Assembly (NCBI GenBank): GCA_012841765.1
Contig: DUUA01000068.1
Span: 1-16,269, forward strand
Length of the DNA: 16,269 nucleotides
Direction: 5' to 3'
Origin: Acholeplasmataceae bacterium
GTDB lineage: Bacteria; Bacillota_I; Bacilli_A; ML615J-28; CAG-698
Every line of letters starts with the position of its first letter. Position 1 is the stretch's first letter. Made by a program: the position numbers and the translations under genes. The notes beneath the pieces are model-generated. The model worked only from the letters and a program-made list of their open reading frames with translations. It ran no database searches and was not told the DNA's origin. This document shows positions 1 to 8,634 of this stretch, piece after piece.

Positions 1-81
1 AAATTATTATAAAATTTAAAAAACATTTTATATCTATATTATATCATATTTTTAACAATTTAATACAATAATTTTATATAT
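1..81. other. AT-rich intergenic stretch, no gene seen
   Basis: This stretch lies downstream of the lipoprotein terminator and is almost entirely A and T. I see no coding frame of useful length. On the minus strand there is an extended -10-like sequence (TGATATAAT, 38-46) with a poor TTGTAT element 19 bases upstream (63-68). It could be the promoter of a minus-strand gene beyond the left edge, but such matches arise easily by chance in DNA of this composition. Confidence 0.4.
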
Positions 82-122
82 AAAAAAAGGCTGTCCCTTT
101 TTTTAAAGAAAACAGCCTCTTA
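82..122 (-). terminator. Rho-independent terminator of the large lipoprotein gene
   Basis: Read on the minus strand, AGGCTGT (112-118) pairs with ACAGCCT (88-94). A-T and G-U pairs extend the base of the stem, and the loop is A/T-rich. The stem is followed directly by seven T residues (complement of 82-88), the normal layout of an intrinsic terminator. It begins about 14 bases after the lipoprotein stop codon and marks the end of that transcript. Confidence 0.85.
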
Positions 123-135
123 ATTATTAAATCAC

Positions 136-3100
136 TTATTCAGCAGCACGATATACAGTTGCCGTGAAATCAACAGCTCCTGCTTCTAAAGCAGTAACAT
201 CAGTGCCTTGGAATATTACAAAATCACCAACAGTTATACCGATTGCTTGTATAGCAGCTGAAGCAGTGTTATTGTTATAATCATGATAATGAATAGATAA
301 TGCATCAGTTTCTGCATTAAATGTATAAGTTACTCCACCAATAACTTGTCTAACTTCATAAATTCCAGCTGTAGCAGTAGTTTTTAGAATAACTTTATAC
401 CAATAAGTTCCACCAGTGCTATTTGCATCAAGCACAGTTTTAGCATCATCTCCAGTTTCCCAAAGACCTCCATCGTAACTTTCAATTGCAAATGATCCGA
501 TTTCTGCTCCTGGAGCAGGAATAAGTTGAATTTCTTGTTCCCACTTAGCATATAAAGTTATATCTGTTAACCCTAAATCTTGAGGAGTCATTGTTGCAAG
601 TTGAGTTCCTTCAGCATCAAGAGCCCAGCCAACAAAATTATAACCTTCTCTACCAATTGCAGGTTGAGGCATTTCAGCAGTACCAGCAGTATATTGATAT
701 ACTTCAGCATCTACTAATTCTTGAGATTTAACAGCATCAAATAAATAATAATCTTCTGGGAACGCAGTTGTAAATGAAGCTCCTGGAACAGTTTTATGAA
801 GAATGTATGTTCCAACTGTTCTGTAAGATCCTATAGTAGAGTTAGAAACAACTTCAGACCATTTAGTAGTAGTACCATAAACAACTCCGTCACCTAAATA
901 AGTAACATCATATAATAGTCCTTCTCTACCTAAAACATCTCTTCCTGTTTGGTTTCCTGCTTGTAACATTTCATTCATATACCAGAATAATCTCATCCAT
1001 TTGTTATATTCAGGTTGTCTTACAAAATGTTTAGACGTGCCAGTTTCATCAACAGTAAATGCATCATCATTAACTTTATAGTACTCATATAGCCAAATGC
1101 CTGCAAAATGATTTGCATTACCATTAAATACGTCATATCCACCAGCTGGATCATACCAAGTATCATTCATCAATTGGAAGAATGAATCTTGATGTGTAGA
1201 AGTTGGATTCTTAAATTCTTCTAAAGAAGGTAAAGTGTGAGTTTTCTCAGTAGTACCATCATTAGCTATAGTCACCCAATCATTAAATCCTGAATCAGTT
1301 AAATGTTGATATAAATCATTTAAGAATAAATCAGTAACGTCAGCTTTAGTATTAGCATATACAGCTCCACCATTTAAATCATAAGTAAGAGTGTAAGGCT
1401 TTAATTTATCTTCATATTCTGCAAGTAGCCAAACACAAACATCTTCTGTTATAGCTTCTTGAAGAGGTAAAATATATGCTTGATAAGCATTATATGCAGC
1501 TGATAATTTTTGTAAATATGTTTTTTCAACAACTTCAGGATCCTCTCCTTCAGCTTTCAATGCCAATAAATCAGCATTAACGATTGCAGCATATCTATTA
1601 ACTATAGCATCAAATCTAGCAGTATCAAATGTAGATTTTTCTAAGTCAGTTAAACGATGATCATTCATAAAATTATGTGCATTTTTAATATGTGTTGCAA
1701 TAGGGATTGCAGCTTCGCCTTCATCAGGAACAATTATTTCATCAATTATATCCATACCTCTTTCAGCAGAAGCTAAATTGCTTTCAAATCTTACATTTCT
1801 ATAATCATTCTTTGGATGTAAGCTATAATGTTCAATAGTTAATTTAGATCCTTCATTAGCAAAATAGCCAACGATATCTGCATTATTTTCTTGAGTCTTA
1901 TAAGTCATACCAAAGCCGTTTGCTGGAATCACAACACTTGGATCAGACGAATTAATTCTTGCTTGAATAGTTCCTTTTCCACTTCCAACAGCGATAGTTC
2001 CATCAGCTTCAGCAGTCCAACCAACTCTATGTCCATCAAATGTAATATCGCCTTCACGTGCACCTTGTCCAGCGCCATGAGCAACACCGTCAGGACCAGC
2101 AGCTCCACCACTATAAGAAGCTAATTTAATTTTTGCTACTTTATCTGTTAAGTTAACAAAGAAAATTCCCCAGTTACCACCAGTTCCTTCACGTAAGTTA
2201 GCTTTATCAAAAGTAGGAATTCCATTTGCATCAACAGCAGTAATATAAACTACCATAGAGTCCATTGCAAAATATTGACGTCTTGTAGCTTCTGGATCTT
2301 GAACAAAAGTAAGTCCATCTTCAGCAAATGTACCATTTATATAATACGTATATCCAGAAAAATAACTCCAATAGTTTTGTCCAGTATAAGAAGTAGATCC
2401 TACCATCTTATCAAAATAACTAAATGTATTTAATAAGTCATATTTTGTGAATGGTTCTGTTGACATTTGTTCAGAAAAACGTCCACCAACAAGAATAGCA
2501 TCTTTATCATTAGAAAGACCAATATTTACTGTGAAAGTCAATTTTGTATCTTCAACATCTTCTTTTTTGAATGTAGCAGTAATTAAAGATTCATGATATC
2601 TTAAATATTGAACTTTTAATGTTAATGTTTCATCAAAATCTTCTGCAAGTCCACTCCACTCAATAGCTACACCAGTTTCACCAACAACAGCTGGTAAACC
2701 AGTTACTTGAATACCTTGTTCTCCACCATATGGGAGCCATGTAGGTACTTTGTCAGCATCAGCTGAACTTAAGAATTGAGCAGCAGCTCTACTTGTATCA
2801 GTAGCAGCTTTTGCAATAACAGTAAATTCTTTAGTCCCAAGAACAACGCCTTTATATTCAATTGTAACTTCAAATATAACCGGAGTGTCTTCTGCTAATT
2901 CTTGATTAACATATGAACCATCATTAGCAAAGATTGCCGGACTTTTTGAAACATATGTTGTTAATTGAGCATTAAATTTATCATCATATGCTGGGAAATT
3001 AATTTTTGCATTTGTTTCTAAGCCATTAAATGGTTTTAAAGTTCCTTCTTCTAAAATATATGTCATTTTTTCTTCAGCTGTATAACCATTAGCAATTATG

Positions 3101-4335
3101 TCATAAGAAAGTGAAGAAGCAGCAGCTTCTAATTTATATGCGGCAGTTAAAGTTACAGGAGTGTCATCTAATGGACGAACATATTCTCCAGCAGCACTTA
3201 CAACTAAACTATTATTTGATGACCAAGAAATCTCGACACCCATATAATTTGTTGGAAGATTAACACTTGCATATAATTTTTCTGTCATAGCAGGTTTTAA
3301 TAATAAACCAACAAATGCTTGAGCATCTTCGGTTTTATTAAATATATTATTTTCAACATCTCTAACTACTTTTAAAGTGAATGTTTCATTATATGAAGAA
3401 TCACCATATTCAGCTTTAACAGTAATTATTTCTTTTGCGTCTTTGGCAGGTTTTGTGTATAGGTATAAGCCATCAACGATTTCAGTTCCATTTTCCTTTT
3501 CAAATTTAATTATAACTGATGTATTTGTAGGATAAGGGAATTGAACATCTGCTCCAGCCATGTCTAAGCCTTGTAATTTAACTGCACTTAGAACTTCAGC
3601 AACTGCATTTTTAACGATGTCTAAATTTTGACCATCTTCTTTAACCTCTACTTCTAAAGTAGATGTAGCAGCAGGATTTAATACAGATGTAGCAGTGATA
3701 TTAGCTTTACCTGGTCTAACTCCTGTAATTTGTCCTAATTGATTAACAGTAACTATTTCAAGGTCACTTGATTCAAAATATAAACCTTTAAAAGCATTTG
3801 CAGGAGTAAACTCAAAATCAAATTCAAGATCAGGAACTACTGTTGTTGCTCCAACACTTACTAAACTACCAATGTATAACTCTAAAGCAGTAGGAGCGAT
3901 AGGACGCTTCTCTAATTCTAGTTTTTGAGCATTAAGCAATTGTATTGTAGCGTTAGCAGTATCTAATTCACCTTGTTTTGCTTCTAAAGCAACGCCTAAA
4001 TCAGCAATTTCTTCTTCTTTGGCTTCAATTTCTTCTGCGTTTTCTACTAAATCTTCTTCAAGAATTCCTTTAGCGATTAGCGCTTCACCTAATAAATCTA
4101 CAAGTTGTTGCTTTTCTTCTTCCAAAGGAGCTAAATTTGCAACTTCATTTTGTAATCTAGCAACTGTAGCTTGTAATTCAGTTTTAACTACTTCAAGAGC
4201 AGCTAAATCTTCAAGAGCTACATCAAGCTCTTCATTCTTTTTGTCCAAATCTTCTTGGCTAACACATCCGACTAACGCGAATGCTGTAAACACCAACAGA
4301 AGAGCGACAAGAATTTTTTTAATTTTCATAAACAT
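136..4335 (-). CDS. Large surface lipoprotein: coiled coil, Ig-like domains and a split InlB-type repeat
   Basis: This is a 1399-residue predicted lipoprotein of unknown function. Residues 1-24 are a signal peptide with a basic start, a hydrophobic core and a lipobox Leu-Val-Gly-Cys; Cys24 is the expected lipidated residue. Residues 27-143 are rich in Glu, Leu, Ala and Lys with heptad spacing, so probably a coiled-coil stalk. Residues 148-232 resemble a BIG2 bacterial Ig-like domain, with the typical 'GQITGVRPGKANITATS' end. Four weaker Ig-like units follow at about 235-328, 330-415, 420-510 and 515-605. The segment 610-970 is unassigned. An InlB/Listeria-Bacteroides repeat begins at 981 (YTLTYDLNGG) but its second half (GYNFVGW to LYAKW) appears only at 1231-1265. 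A C-terminal domain of about 130 residues follows. No LPXTG anchor is present. The gene has its own promoter and terminator, so it is probably separate from the amino-sugar operon. Adhesion or polymer binding is a guess from architecture only. Confidence 0.88.
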   Translation of the reverse strand: MFMKIKKILVALLLVFTAFALVGCVSQEDLDKKNEELDVALEDLAALEVVKTELQATVARLQNEVANLAPLEEEKQQLVDLLGEALIAKGILEEDLVENAEEIEAKEEEIADLGVALEAKQGELDTANATIQLLNAQKLELEKRPIAPTALELYIGSLVSVGATTVVPDLEFDFEFTPANAFKGLYFESSDLEIVTVNQLGQITGVRPGKANITATSVLNPAATSTLEVEVKEDGQNLDIVKNAVAEVLSAVKLQGLDMAGADVQFPYPTNTSVIIKFEKENGTEIVDGLYLYTKPAKDAKEIITVKAEYGDSSYNETFTLKVVRDVENNIFNKTEDAQAFVGLLLKPAMTEKLYASVNLPTNYMGVEISWSSNNSLVVSAAGEYVRPLDDTPVTLTAAYKLEAAASSLSYDIIANGYTAEEKMTYILEEGTLKPFNGLETNAKINFPAYDDKFNAQLTTYVSKSPAIFANDGSYVNQELAEDTPVIFEVTIEYKGVVLGTKEFTVIAKAATDTSRAAAQFLSSADADKVPTWLPYGGEQGIQVTGLPAVVGETGVAIEWSGLAEDFDETLTLKVQYLRYHESLITATFKKEDVEDTKLTFTVNIGLSNDKDAILVGGRFSEQMSTEPFTKYDLLNTFSYFDKMVGSTSYTGQNYWSYFSGYTYYINGTFAEDGLTFVQDPEATRRQYFAMDSMVVYITAVDANGIPTFDKANLREGTGGNWGIFFVNLTDKVAKIKLASYSGGAAGPDGVAHGAGQGAREGDITFDGHRVGWTAEADGTIAVGSGKGTIQARINSSDPSVVIPANGFGMTYKTQENNADIVGYFANEGSKLTIEHYSLHPKNDYRNVRFESNLASAERGMDIIDEIIVPDEGEAAIPIATHIKNAHNFMNDHRLTDLEKSTFDTARFDAIVNRYAAIVNADLLALKAEGEDPEVVEKTYLQKLSAAYNAYQAYILPLQEAITEDVCVWLLAEYEDKLKPYTLTYDLNGGAVYANTKADVTDLFLNDLYQHLTDSGFNDWVTIANDGTTEKTHTLPSLEEFKNPTSTHQDSFFQLMNDTWYDPAGGYDVFNGNANHFAGIWLYEYYKVNDDAFTVDETGTSKHFVRQPEYNKWMRLFWYMNEMLQAGNQTGRDVLGREGLLYDVTYLGDGVVYGTTTKWSEVVSNSTIGSYRTVGTYILHKTVPGASFTTAFPEDYYLFDAVKSQELVDAEVYQYTAGTAEMPQPAIGREGYNFVGWALDAEGTQLATMTPQDLGLTDITLYAKWEQEIQLIPAPGAEIGSFAIESYDGGLWETGDDAKTVLDANSTGGTYWYKVILKTTATAGIYEVRQVIGGVTYTFNAETDALSIHYHDYNNNTASAAIQAIGITVGDFVIFQGTDVTALEAGAVDFTATVYRAAE

Positions 4336-4339
4336 TAAA

Positions 4340-4345
4340 CCTCCT
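4340..4345 (-). promoter_or_regulatory. Strong ribosome binding site of the lipoprotein gene; start ambiguous
   Basis: A perfect AGGAGG lies 4 bases upstream of the ATG at 4335 and 10 bases upstream of a second in-frame ATG at 4329. The two starts differ only by Met-Phe before the signal peptide. The first is rather close and the second slightly far, so the sequence does not decide between them. The mature lipoprotein would be the same. Confidence 0.8.
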
Positions 4346-4386
4346 CATTCTTTATGTTCAATGAAATCCCATCTAGGATCATACAT

Positions 4387-4415
4387 ATTTTATAACATTA
4401 ACTAATATAAGTCAA
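4387..4415 (-). promoter_or_regulatory. Sigma-A-type promoter of the lipoprotein gene
   Basis: On the minus strand TTGACT (4410-4415) is separated by 17 bases from TAAAAT (4387-4392). Both hexamers are close to the housekeeping consensus and the spacing is optimal. Transcription would start near 4380, giving a leader of about 45 bases that contains the AGGAGG site. Confidence 0.65.
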
Positions 4416-4454
4416 TGAATAATAAATAACGTTTACATCTTTTTTCACATTTAG

Positions 4455-4478
4455 TGGTAAAATTAAATAATTTTACCA
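4455..4478 (-). other. Perfect A/T-rich hairpin overlapping the dehydrogenase stop codon
   Basis: A 9-bp inverted repeat (4455-4463 and 4470-4478) with a 6-base loop spans the last codons and the stop of the lactate dehydrogenase gene. On the minus strand it is followed by CTAAATGTG and not by a T tract, so it is not a standard intrinsic terminator. It may stabilise the 3' end of the message or be a weak terminator. Confidence 0.35.
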
Positions 4479-5857
4479 GGATTTAAAACATTATTAGGAT
4501 CAAAAACATTTTTAATGCCCCTCATCAAAGCAACTTGCGTTTCTCCCAATATATCTTCTAGATATTTTTTCTTAGCAAAACCAATTCCATGTTCCCCAGA
4601 AACTAAGCCTTTCACTTCTTTGGCTTTTGCATATAAATCATCAAATACTTTTTCCAACTTTTCATCCCAATCTTCTTGTGATAAATCATCTTTACAAATG
4701 TATATATGAAGATTTCCGTCTCCAGCATGTCCAAAACTTGGAATGCGAATATTATATTTTTCTGATAACTCAAAAGTATATTTAATAAAGTTGCCTACCT
4801 CAGCTCTTGGAACAACAACATCACATTCATCCATTTCCGTTGTTGAAGATTTAATTGCCTCTAAAAAAGAACCTCTTGCTTTCCATACATCATCTTTTCT
4901 TTCGTCAGTATCAACAATTAAAACATCTTTAGCACCCAATTCATTTAAACATAAATCAGCTGCCTTTTTATATTTAGCATGCAATTCTTCATCATTAGCT
5001 CCATCAAAGGTAAGTAAAATATAAGCAGAATTTTCAGATTCAGGAAACCTTTTACCTAAAAAATCTTCAGAAAACTGAATAGTTTCTCTCGAAAAAAACT
5101 CAACAGCTGTTGGATCTGTATTAGATTGTAAAACTTTAGGAACTTGTTCTATTGCTTGTTCTAATGAATCAAACGGCACTAATAAGCTAATTACTTTATT
5201 TGGAAGAGAAACTAGTTTTAAAGTTGCCTTAGTAATAATTCCTAGAGTTCCTTCACTACCAATAATTAAGTTTTTAAGTGAGTAACCTGTAGTATCTTTA
5301 ACAACATTTCTTCCAAATTCAACAATATCACCGCTTGGAAGAACAACTTCTAAAGCTCTAACCCAATCTCTAGTAACGCCATATTTAACAGCTCTCATTC
5401 CACCAGCATTAGTAGCAATGTTTCCACCAATAGTAGCTGTTTTTTCACCTGGGTCTGGAGCATAAAAATATCCCATTGGCTCAATATATTCATAAATATC
5501 CATTAATAAAACACCAGGTTCAACTATCAGTGCTAAATTCTCTTCATCTAATTGAATAATTTTATTCATTAAAGTCATATCTAAAACTATTCCTTTATGA
5601 ATTGGTACACAAGCACCAACAAGCCCAGTTCCTGAACCTCTAACAGTTACAGGGATAAGATTTTCATTTGCATACTTCATAATACTAGCTACTTCTTCTG
5701 TATTAACTACTTTGATAATTAACTCTGGAGCTACAGCGACAGTGCCAAGTTCATCTTTAGAATATTCTTCAAATGTTTCATCATATTCAACTATTCTATC
5801 TTCAGCAATTAATTTCTTTAAGTTACTAATATCTTTATTACTTATTTTTTTATACAT
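4463..5857 (-). CDS. lctD: FAD-linked D-lactate dehydrogenase (GlcD/LctD family)
   Basis: This 464-residue protein has the VAO/PCMH-type FAD-binding fold followed by the FAD-oxidase C-terminal domain, normal length for the GlcD/D-lactate dehydrogenase family. Visible FAD-binding motifs are [13 protein letters not shown] (73-85), [19 protein letters not shown] (135-153) and [10 protein letters not shown] (200-209). The C-terminal half has GHAGDGNLH (376-384) and GEHGIG (421-426), which bind metal and the 2-hydroxyacid substrate in this family, and it ends in the usual [10 protein letters not shown]. There is no membrane segment. A good binding site (AGAGGTGA) lies 7 bases before the ATG. The gene follows etfB and etfA in the same order as lctB-lctC-lctD of Acetobacterium woodii, whose product oxidises lactate with electron confurcation. 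D-lactate is the likely substrate because MurQ, in the same operon, releases it. Glycolate or another 2-hydroxyacid cannot be excluded by sequence alone. Confidence 0.9.
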   Translation of the reverse strand: MYKKISNKDISNLKKLIAEDRIVEYDETFEEYSKDELGTVAVAPELIIKVVNTEEVASIMKYANENLIPVTVRGSGTGLVGACVPIHKGIVLDMTLMNKIIQLDEENLALIVEPGVLLMDIYEYIEPMGYFYAPDPGEKTATIGGNIATNAGGMRAVKYGVTRDWVRALEVVLPSGDIVEFGRNVVKDTTGYSLKNLIIGSEGTLGIITKATLKLVSLPNKVISLLVPFDSLEQAIEQVPKVLQSNTDPTAVEFFSRETIQFSEDFLGKRFPESENSAYILLTFDGANDEELHAKYKKAADLCLNELGAKDVLIVDTDERKDDVWKARGSFLEAIKSSTTEMDECDVVVPRAEVGNFIKYTFELSEKYNIRIPSFGHAGDGNLHIYICKDDLSQEDWDEKLEKVFDDLYAKAKEVKGLVSGEHGIGFAKKKYLEDILGETQVALMRGIKNVFDPNNVLNPGKII

Positions 5858-5881
5858 TCAAATTCACCTCTTTAGTCAAAA

Positions 5882-7084
5882 TTAGACTAATCCTCTAAAC
5901 TTCTTTATCTCTTTGATCAATTGTGGAACAATCTCATAAACATCTCCAACAATGCCATATTGACAAGCATCAAAAATTGCTGACTTTTTATTATCACAAA
6001 TAGCAAAGACAATTTCACTACCAGTCATTCCTGCAGTAAACTGCACTGCACCACCAACTCCTAGAGTTATTAATAATTTAGGAGAAACAGTTCTACCAGA
6101 AAGTCCTATTTGTCTTCTTGTATCCATTAAACCAGCTTCAATAACTGGTCGCGTGCAAGCAAGTTGAGCATCAAGTAAATCTGCTAATTCTTGAGCCATT
6201 TTAATTTGTTCTTTAGTTTTAAAACATTTGCCAATAGCAACAATTACTTCTGCCTCAGAAATATCTATTTCTTTAGGCTTGTTTTTAATTTCAAGTAATC
6301 TCATTCCTGTTTTATATATAATATGGTTCGTTTCCATCTTGACAACTTCACCGAAAGACTCTTCTTTTTCTGGCATCTTAAATATTTTATATCTAACTGT
6401 AGCCATTTGTGGACGGTGATTAGTACAAATAATGCCGGCCATTATATTCCCACCAAAAGCAGGTCTATTTTGAATCAAGTCTGTATTTTCTTTCATGTCT
6501 AAAATTGTGCAATCAGCAGTTAGTCCTGTTTTAAATCTTGCAGCAACTCTTGGTGCAAAACTTCTTCCAATACTTGTTCCACCATATAAGATAACACTAG
6601 GCTTTACTTTGTTAATAAAATCTTCCATCGTGTTAGTAAAGTGTTCAACATTAAAATGTTGTAAATATTTGTTTTCATATAAATAAACTTTATCAACGCC
6701 ATATTCTAATAAGGTATTTGCCATTTCTTCGCCATTATCAGCGAATAAAAGAGCATAGACAGGATGATTAATTACTTTAGCTAATTCTTTAGCTTTACCA
6801 ATTAATTCAAGTGCGACTGGATGAATATCCATTTCAGAATGTTCAACAAAAACAGTTATGCCAACCCATTTGCTTTTATCAATTTCTGGAATTTTAATTT
6901 TATCTTCTTCTAAAGAGAAAATTCCATTAGGCCCTTTTCTTACACATATCTTACACATTTTACATCCTGAATTAATTTGTAAAATTCCATCTGTATATTC
7001 AATAGCATTAAAAGGGCAAATTTTAATTGAAGGTTCTATATCTTCTTTTCTTACTTTACTTTGATCTACTAGTATTTTCGCCAT
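5882..7084 (-). CDS. etfA: Electron transfer flavoprotein alpha subunit with N-terminal [4Fe-4S] domain (LctC-like)
   Basis: The 400-residue protein is EtfA with an N-terminal ferredoxin-like extension of about 65 residues. In that extension Cys41, Cys44 and Cys47 form a CxxCxxC group, and Cys23 in 'ICPF' supplies the likely fourth ligand. The residue where the second motif would carry its own CP cysteine is Gly51, so one cluster is expected, not two. The middle is the Etf alpha/beta domain. The C-terminal FAD domain has GLSGRT (327-332), GVGGAVQFTAGM (342-353) and YGIVGD (376-381). Such Fe-S extended EtfA proteins occur in the LctBCD and CarCDE type electron-bifurcating complexes. It should form a heterodimer with the EtfB encoded 8 bases upstream and pass electrons from the dehydrogenase encoded next. 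The binding site is weak and overlaps the etfB stop codon, suggesting coupled translation. Confidence 0.94.
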   Translation of the reverse strand: MAKILVDQSKVRKEDIEPSIKICPFNAIEYTDGILQINSGCKMCKICVRKGPNGIFSLEEDKIKIPEIDKSKWVGITVFVEHSEMDIHPVALELIGKAKELAKVINHPVYALLFADNGEEMANTLLEYGVDKVYLYENKYLQHFNVEHFTNTMEDFINKVKPSVILYGGTSIGRSFAPRVAARFKTGLTADCTILDMKENTDLIQNRPAFGGNIMAGIICTNHRPQMATVRYKIFKMPEKEESFGEVVKMETNHIIYKTGMRLLEIKNKPKEIDISEAEVIVAIGKCFKTKEQIKMAQELADLLDAQLACTRPVIEAGLMDTRRQIGLSGRTVSPKLLITLGVGGAVQFTAGMTGSEIVFAICDNKKSAIFDACQYGIVGDVYEIVPQLIKEIKKFRGLV

Positions 7085-7092
7085 ATAATTAC

Positions 7093-7884
7093 CTACAATA
7101 ACTTTAAGTCTTTCATTTTATCTGCTACTTTCGTACCTAAATCCAAAGACTCCCCTTTCCATATTTCTTTATCTGTATTTTTAATTGGTGGAAACATTCT
7201 TTCTACTTGAGTAGGAGAACCCCTTAATCCATAATTTAATTCATTTTGATCTAACATATTTTTAAATGTTATTTCTTTTATTTTATAATCAATAAAATTT
7301 AAGCTTCTTTTATACGAAGGAAGCCTTGGAGTGTAAATTCCTTTATCAACTGTAATTAGACAAGGAAAATCAAGTTCCCATATTTCATTCGTTTTATCCA
7401 TACCAACAGAAACAATAATAGATTTTTCTTTTATTTCAATAATTTTTTCAACATAAGCCATATGCGGAATCGATAAGTTTTCAGCAATCTCTGGTCCTAC
7501 TTGCGCAGTATCTCCATCAGTAGTTTGTTTACCACAAATTATTAAATCATAATCAAATTCTAAATTATTAATGCCTTGTGCAATAGTGTAACTAGTAGCT
7601 ACAACATCAGCTCCACCAAATTTTCTATCCGTAATCAAAGCTGCTTCATCACAGCCCATCCAAAGAGATTCATTTAATACAGATTTTGCTGAAGGCGGCC
7701 CCATAGAAATTGTTTGCACTTTTCCACCAACTTGCTCTTTTATTTTTAGAGCAGTTTCAATAGCATATAAATCATAAGGATTCATCTTAGTATTACTTCC
7801 ATCTCGTATTAAATTACCAGTAATTGGATCAATTTGCACATCTGAACTTGCTGGTACTTGTTTAATACACACAACTATATTCAT
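7093..7884 (-). CDS. etfB: Electron transfer flavoprotein beta subunit (LctB-like)
   Basis: This 263-residue protein matches the EtfB family over its whole length. It begins with the characteristic CIKQVP (6-11). A DVVATSYT stretch (93-100) follows, and then the long nucleotide-binding signature [19 protein letters not shown] (117-135). In bifurcating Etfs this subunit holds the FAD that performs bifurcation and the NAD(H) site; in ordinary Etfs it holds AMP. The partner EtfA with an Fe-S extension and the adjoining lactate dehydrogenase favour the bifurcating type. An AGGGAAG binding site lies upstream of the ATG and the gene starts 9 bases after the hydrolase stop. Confidence 0.94.
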   Translation of the reverse strand: MNIVVCIKQVPASSDVQIDPITGNLIRDGSNTKMNPYDLYAIETALKIKEQVGGKVQTISMGPPSAKSVLNESLWMGCDEAALITDRKFGGADVVATSYTIAQGINNLEFDYDLIICGKQTTDGDTAQVGPEIAENLSIPHMAYVEKIIEIKEKSIIVSVGMDKTNEIWELDFPCLITVDKGIYTPRLPSYKRSLNFIDYKIKEITFKNMLDQNELNYGLRGSPTQVERMFPPIKNTDKEIWKGESLDLGTKVADKMKDLKLL

Positions 7885-7893
7885 CTTTCTTCC

Positions 7894-8634
7894 CTATCTT
7901 TCTTCTAAAAATTTTAGAGATTCCCTATAAAGAATATCTCTTTCTTGAATCTTATCATATCCATGACCGGCACAAGGTATCATAATATATTTAGAATTTT
8001 TAGTTAATTCATGAAATTTCTTTGAAACCTCAGGTTTCACAGCCAAATCTTTCTCACCTTGTATTATGAGTACATTACCTAAATATTCATCAAAACCATT
8101 ATATGTGTCATATTTACTAACACTTTCATACATTTCTTTTGATAATTCAAAAGAACTATTCATAATAATATTGCCATCCTCATTTTTTGGATAATCTTCA
8201 TAATATTTTTTTATGATATTTAAGATATTCCCAGCAGGACTCCACAAAATTATATTTTCAATTTCAGGATGTTTAACAGCCATCATGGCTGTAACAGCCC
8301 CACCCATCGAATAACCTAATAAAACTATGCTCTTATTACTAAAATTAGTTTTTGCATATTGTATTATTTGTTCACTATCATCAATTAAAGTATCAAATGT
8401 AAAATCTTTAAACTCACCATCTGATTCTCCATTACCGTAAAAATCAAAACGAATTGATGATATTTTATTTTTTAATAATACTCTTGAAAAATTTCTAAAA
8501 TGTCCAGCATGTTCAGTTTTATTGCCAGTAAAACCATGAAACATGATAACAATTAACTTGCTCTTTTCATGATCGGTTAGATATCCCCGAATAACTTCTC
8601 CGTTATTTCTTTTTAATTCAACATGTTTAATCAT
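7894..8634 (-). CDS. Alpha/beta hydrolase, serine esterase type, substrate unknown
   Basis: A 246-residue cytoplasmic alpha/beta hydrolase. The oxyanion region HGFTGN is at 33-38, and the nucleophile elbow GYSMGG places the serine at 109. Asp196 (in GEKD) and His224 (in GAGHGYD) complete the triad. A cap-like insertion lies at about 135-180. The overall pattern resembles the small carboxylesterases of the cinnamoyl/feruloyl esterase group, with no signal peptide. Its start overlaps the end of murQ by 8 bases, and etfB follows 9 bases later, so it is firmly inside the operon. Position between peptidoglycan-sugar and lactate genes suggests removal of an ester or similar group from muropeptide-derived molecules, such as an O-acetyl group, but the sequence does not show the substrate. 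Confidence 0.85.
   Translation of the reverse strand: MIKHVELKRNNGEVIRGYLTDHEKSKLIVIMFHGFTGNKTEHAGHFRNFSRVLLKNKISSIRFDFYGNGESDGEFKDFTFDTLIDDSEQIIQYAKTNFSNKSIVLLGYSMGGAVTAMMAVKHPEIENIILWSPAGNILNIIKKYYEDYPKNEDGNIIMNSSFELSKEMYESVSKYDTYNGFDEYLGNVLIIQGEKDLAVKPEVSKKFHELTKNSKYIMIPCAGHGYDKIQERDILYRESLKFLEER

Noticed and set aside
38..68. Extended -10 (TGATATAAT) with weak -35 on the minus strand near the left edge
   Set aside because: The -35 is poor, spacing is 19 bases and the surrounding DNA is nearly all A/T, so chance occurrence is likely; no downstream gene is visible.
1891..2124. Plus-strand and second minus-strand short open frames inside the lipoprotein gene
   Set aside because: Both lie fully within a long gene with clear domain structure and have low-complexity products without a convincing ribosome binding site.
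136..4335. Idea that the lipoprotein is an ABC-transporter binding protein for the operon
   Set aside because: Its domains are Ig-like, coiled-coil and InlB-type, with no solute-binding protein fold visible, and it has its own promoter.
4336..4380. Possible riboswitch or attenuator in the lipoprotein leader
   Set aside because: The leader is only about 45 bases and shows at most a 4-5 bp hairpin, too small for a known riboswitch class.
4019..4405. Plus-strand open frame of 128 codons, rich in Ser
   Set aside because: It is the antisense of the coiled-coil region and signal peptide of the lipoprotein; the Ser-rich composition reflects complemented Glu/Ala/Leu codons, and the product resembles no family I know.
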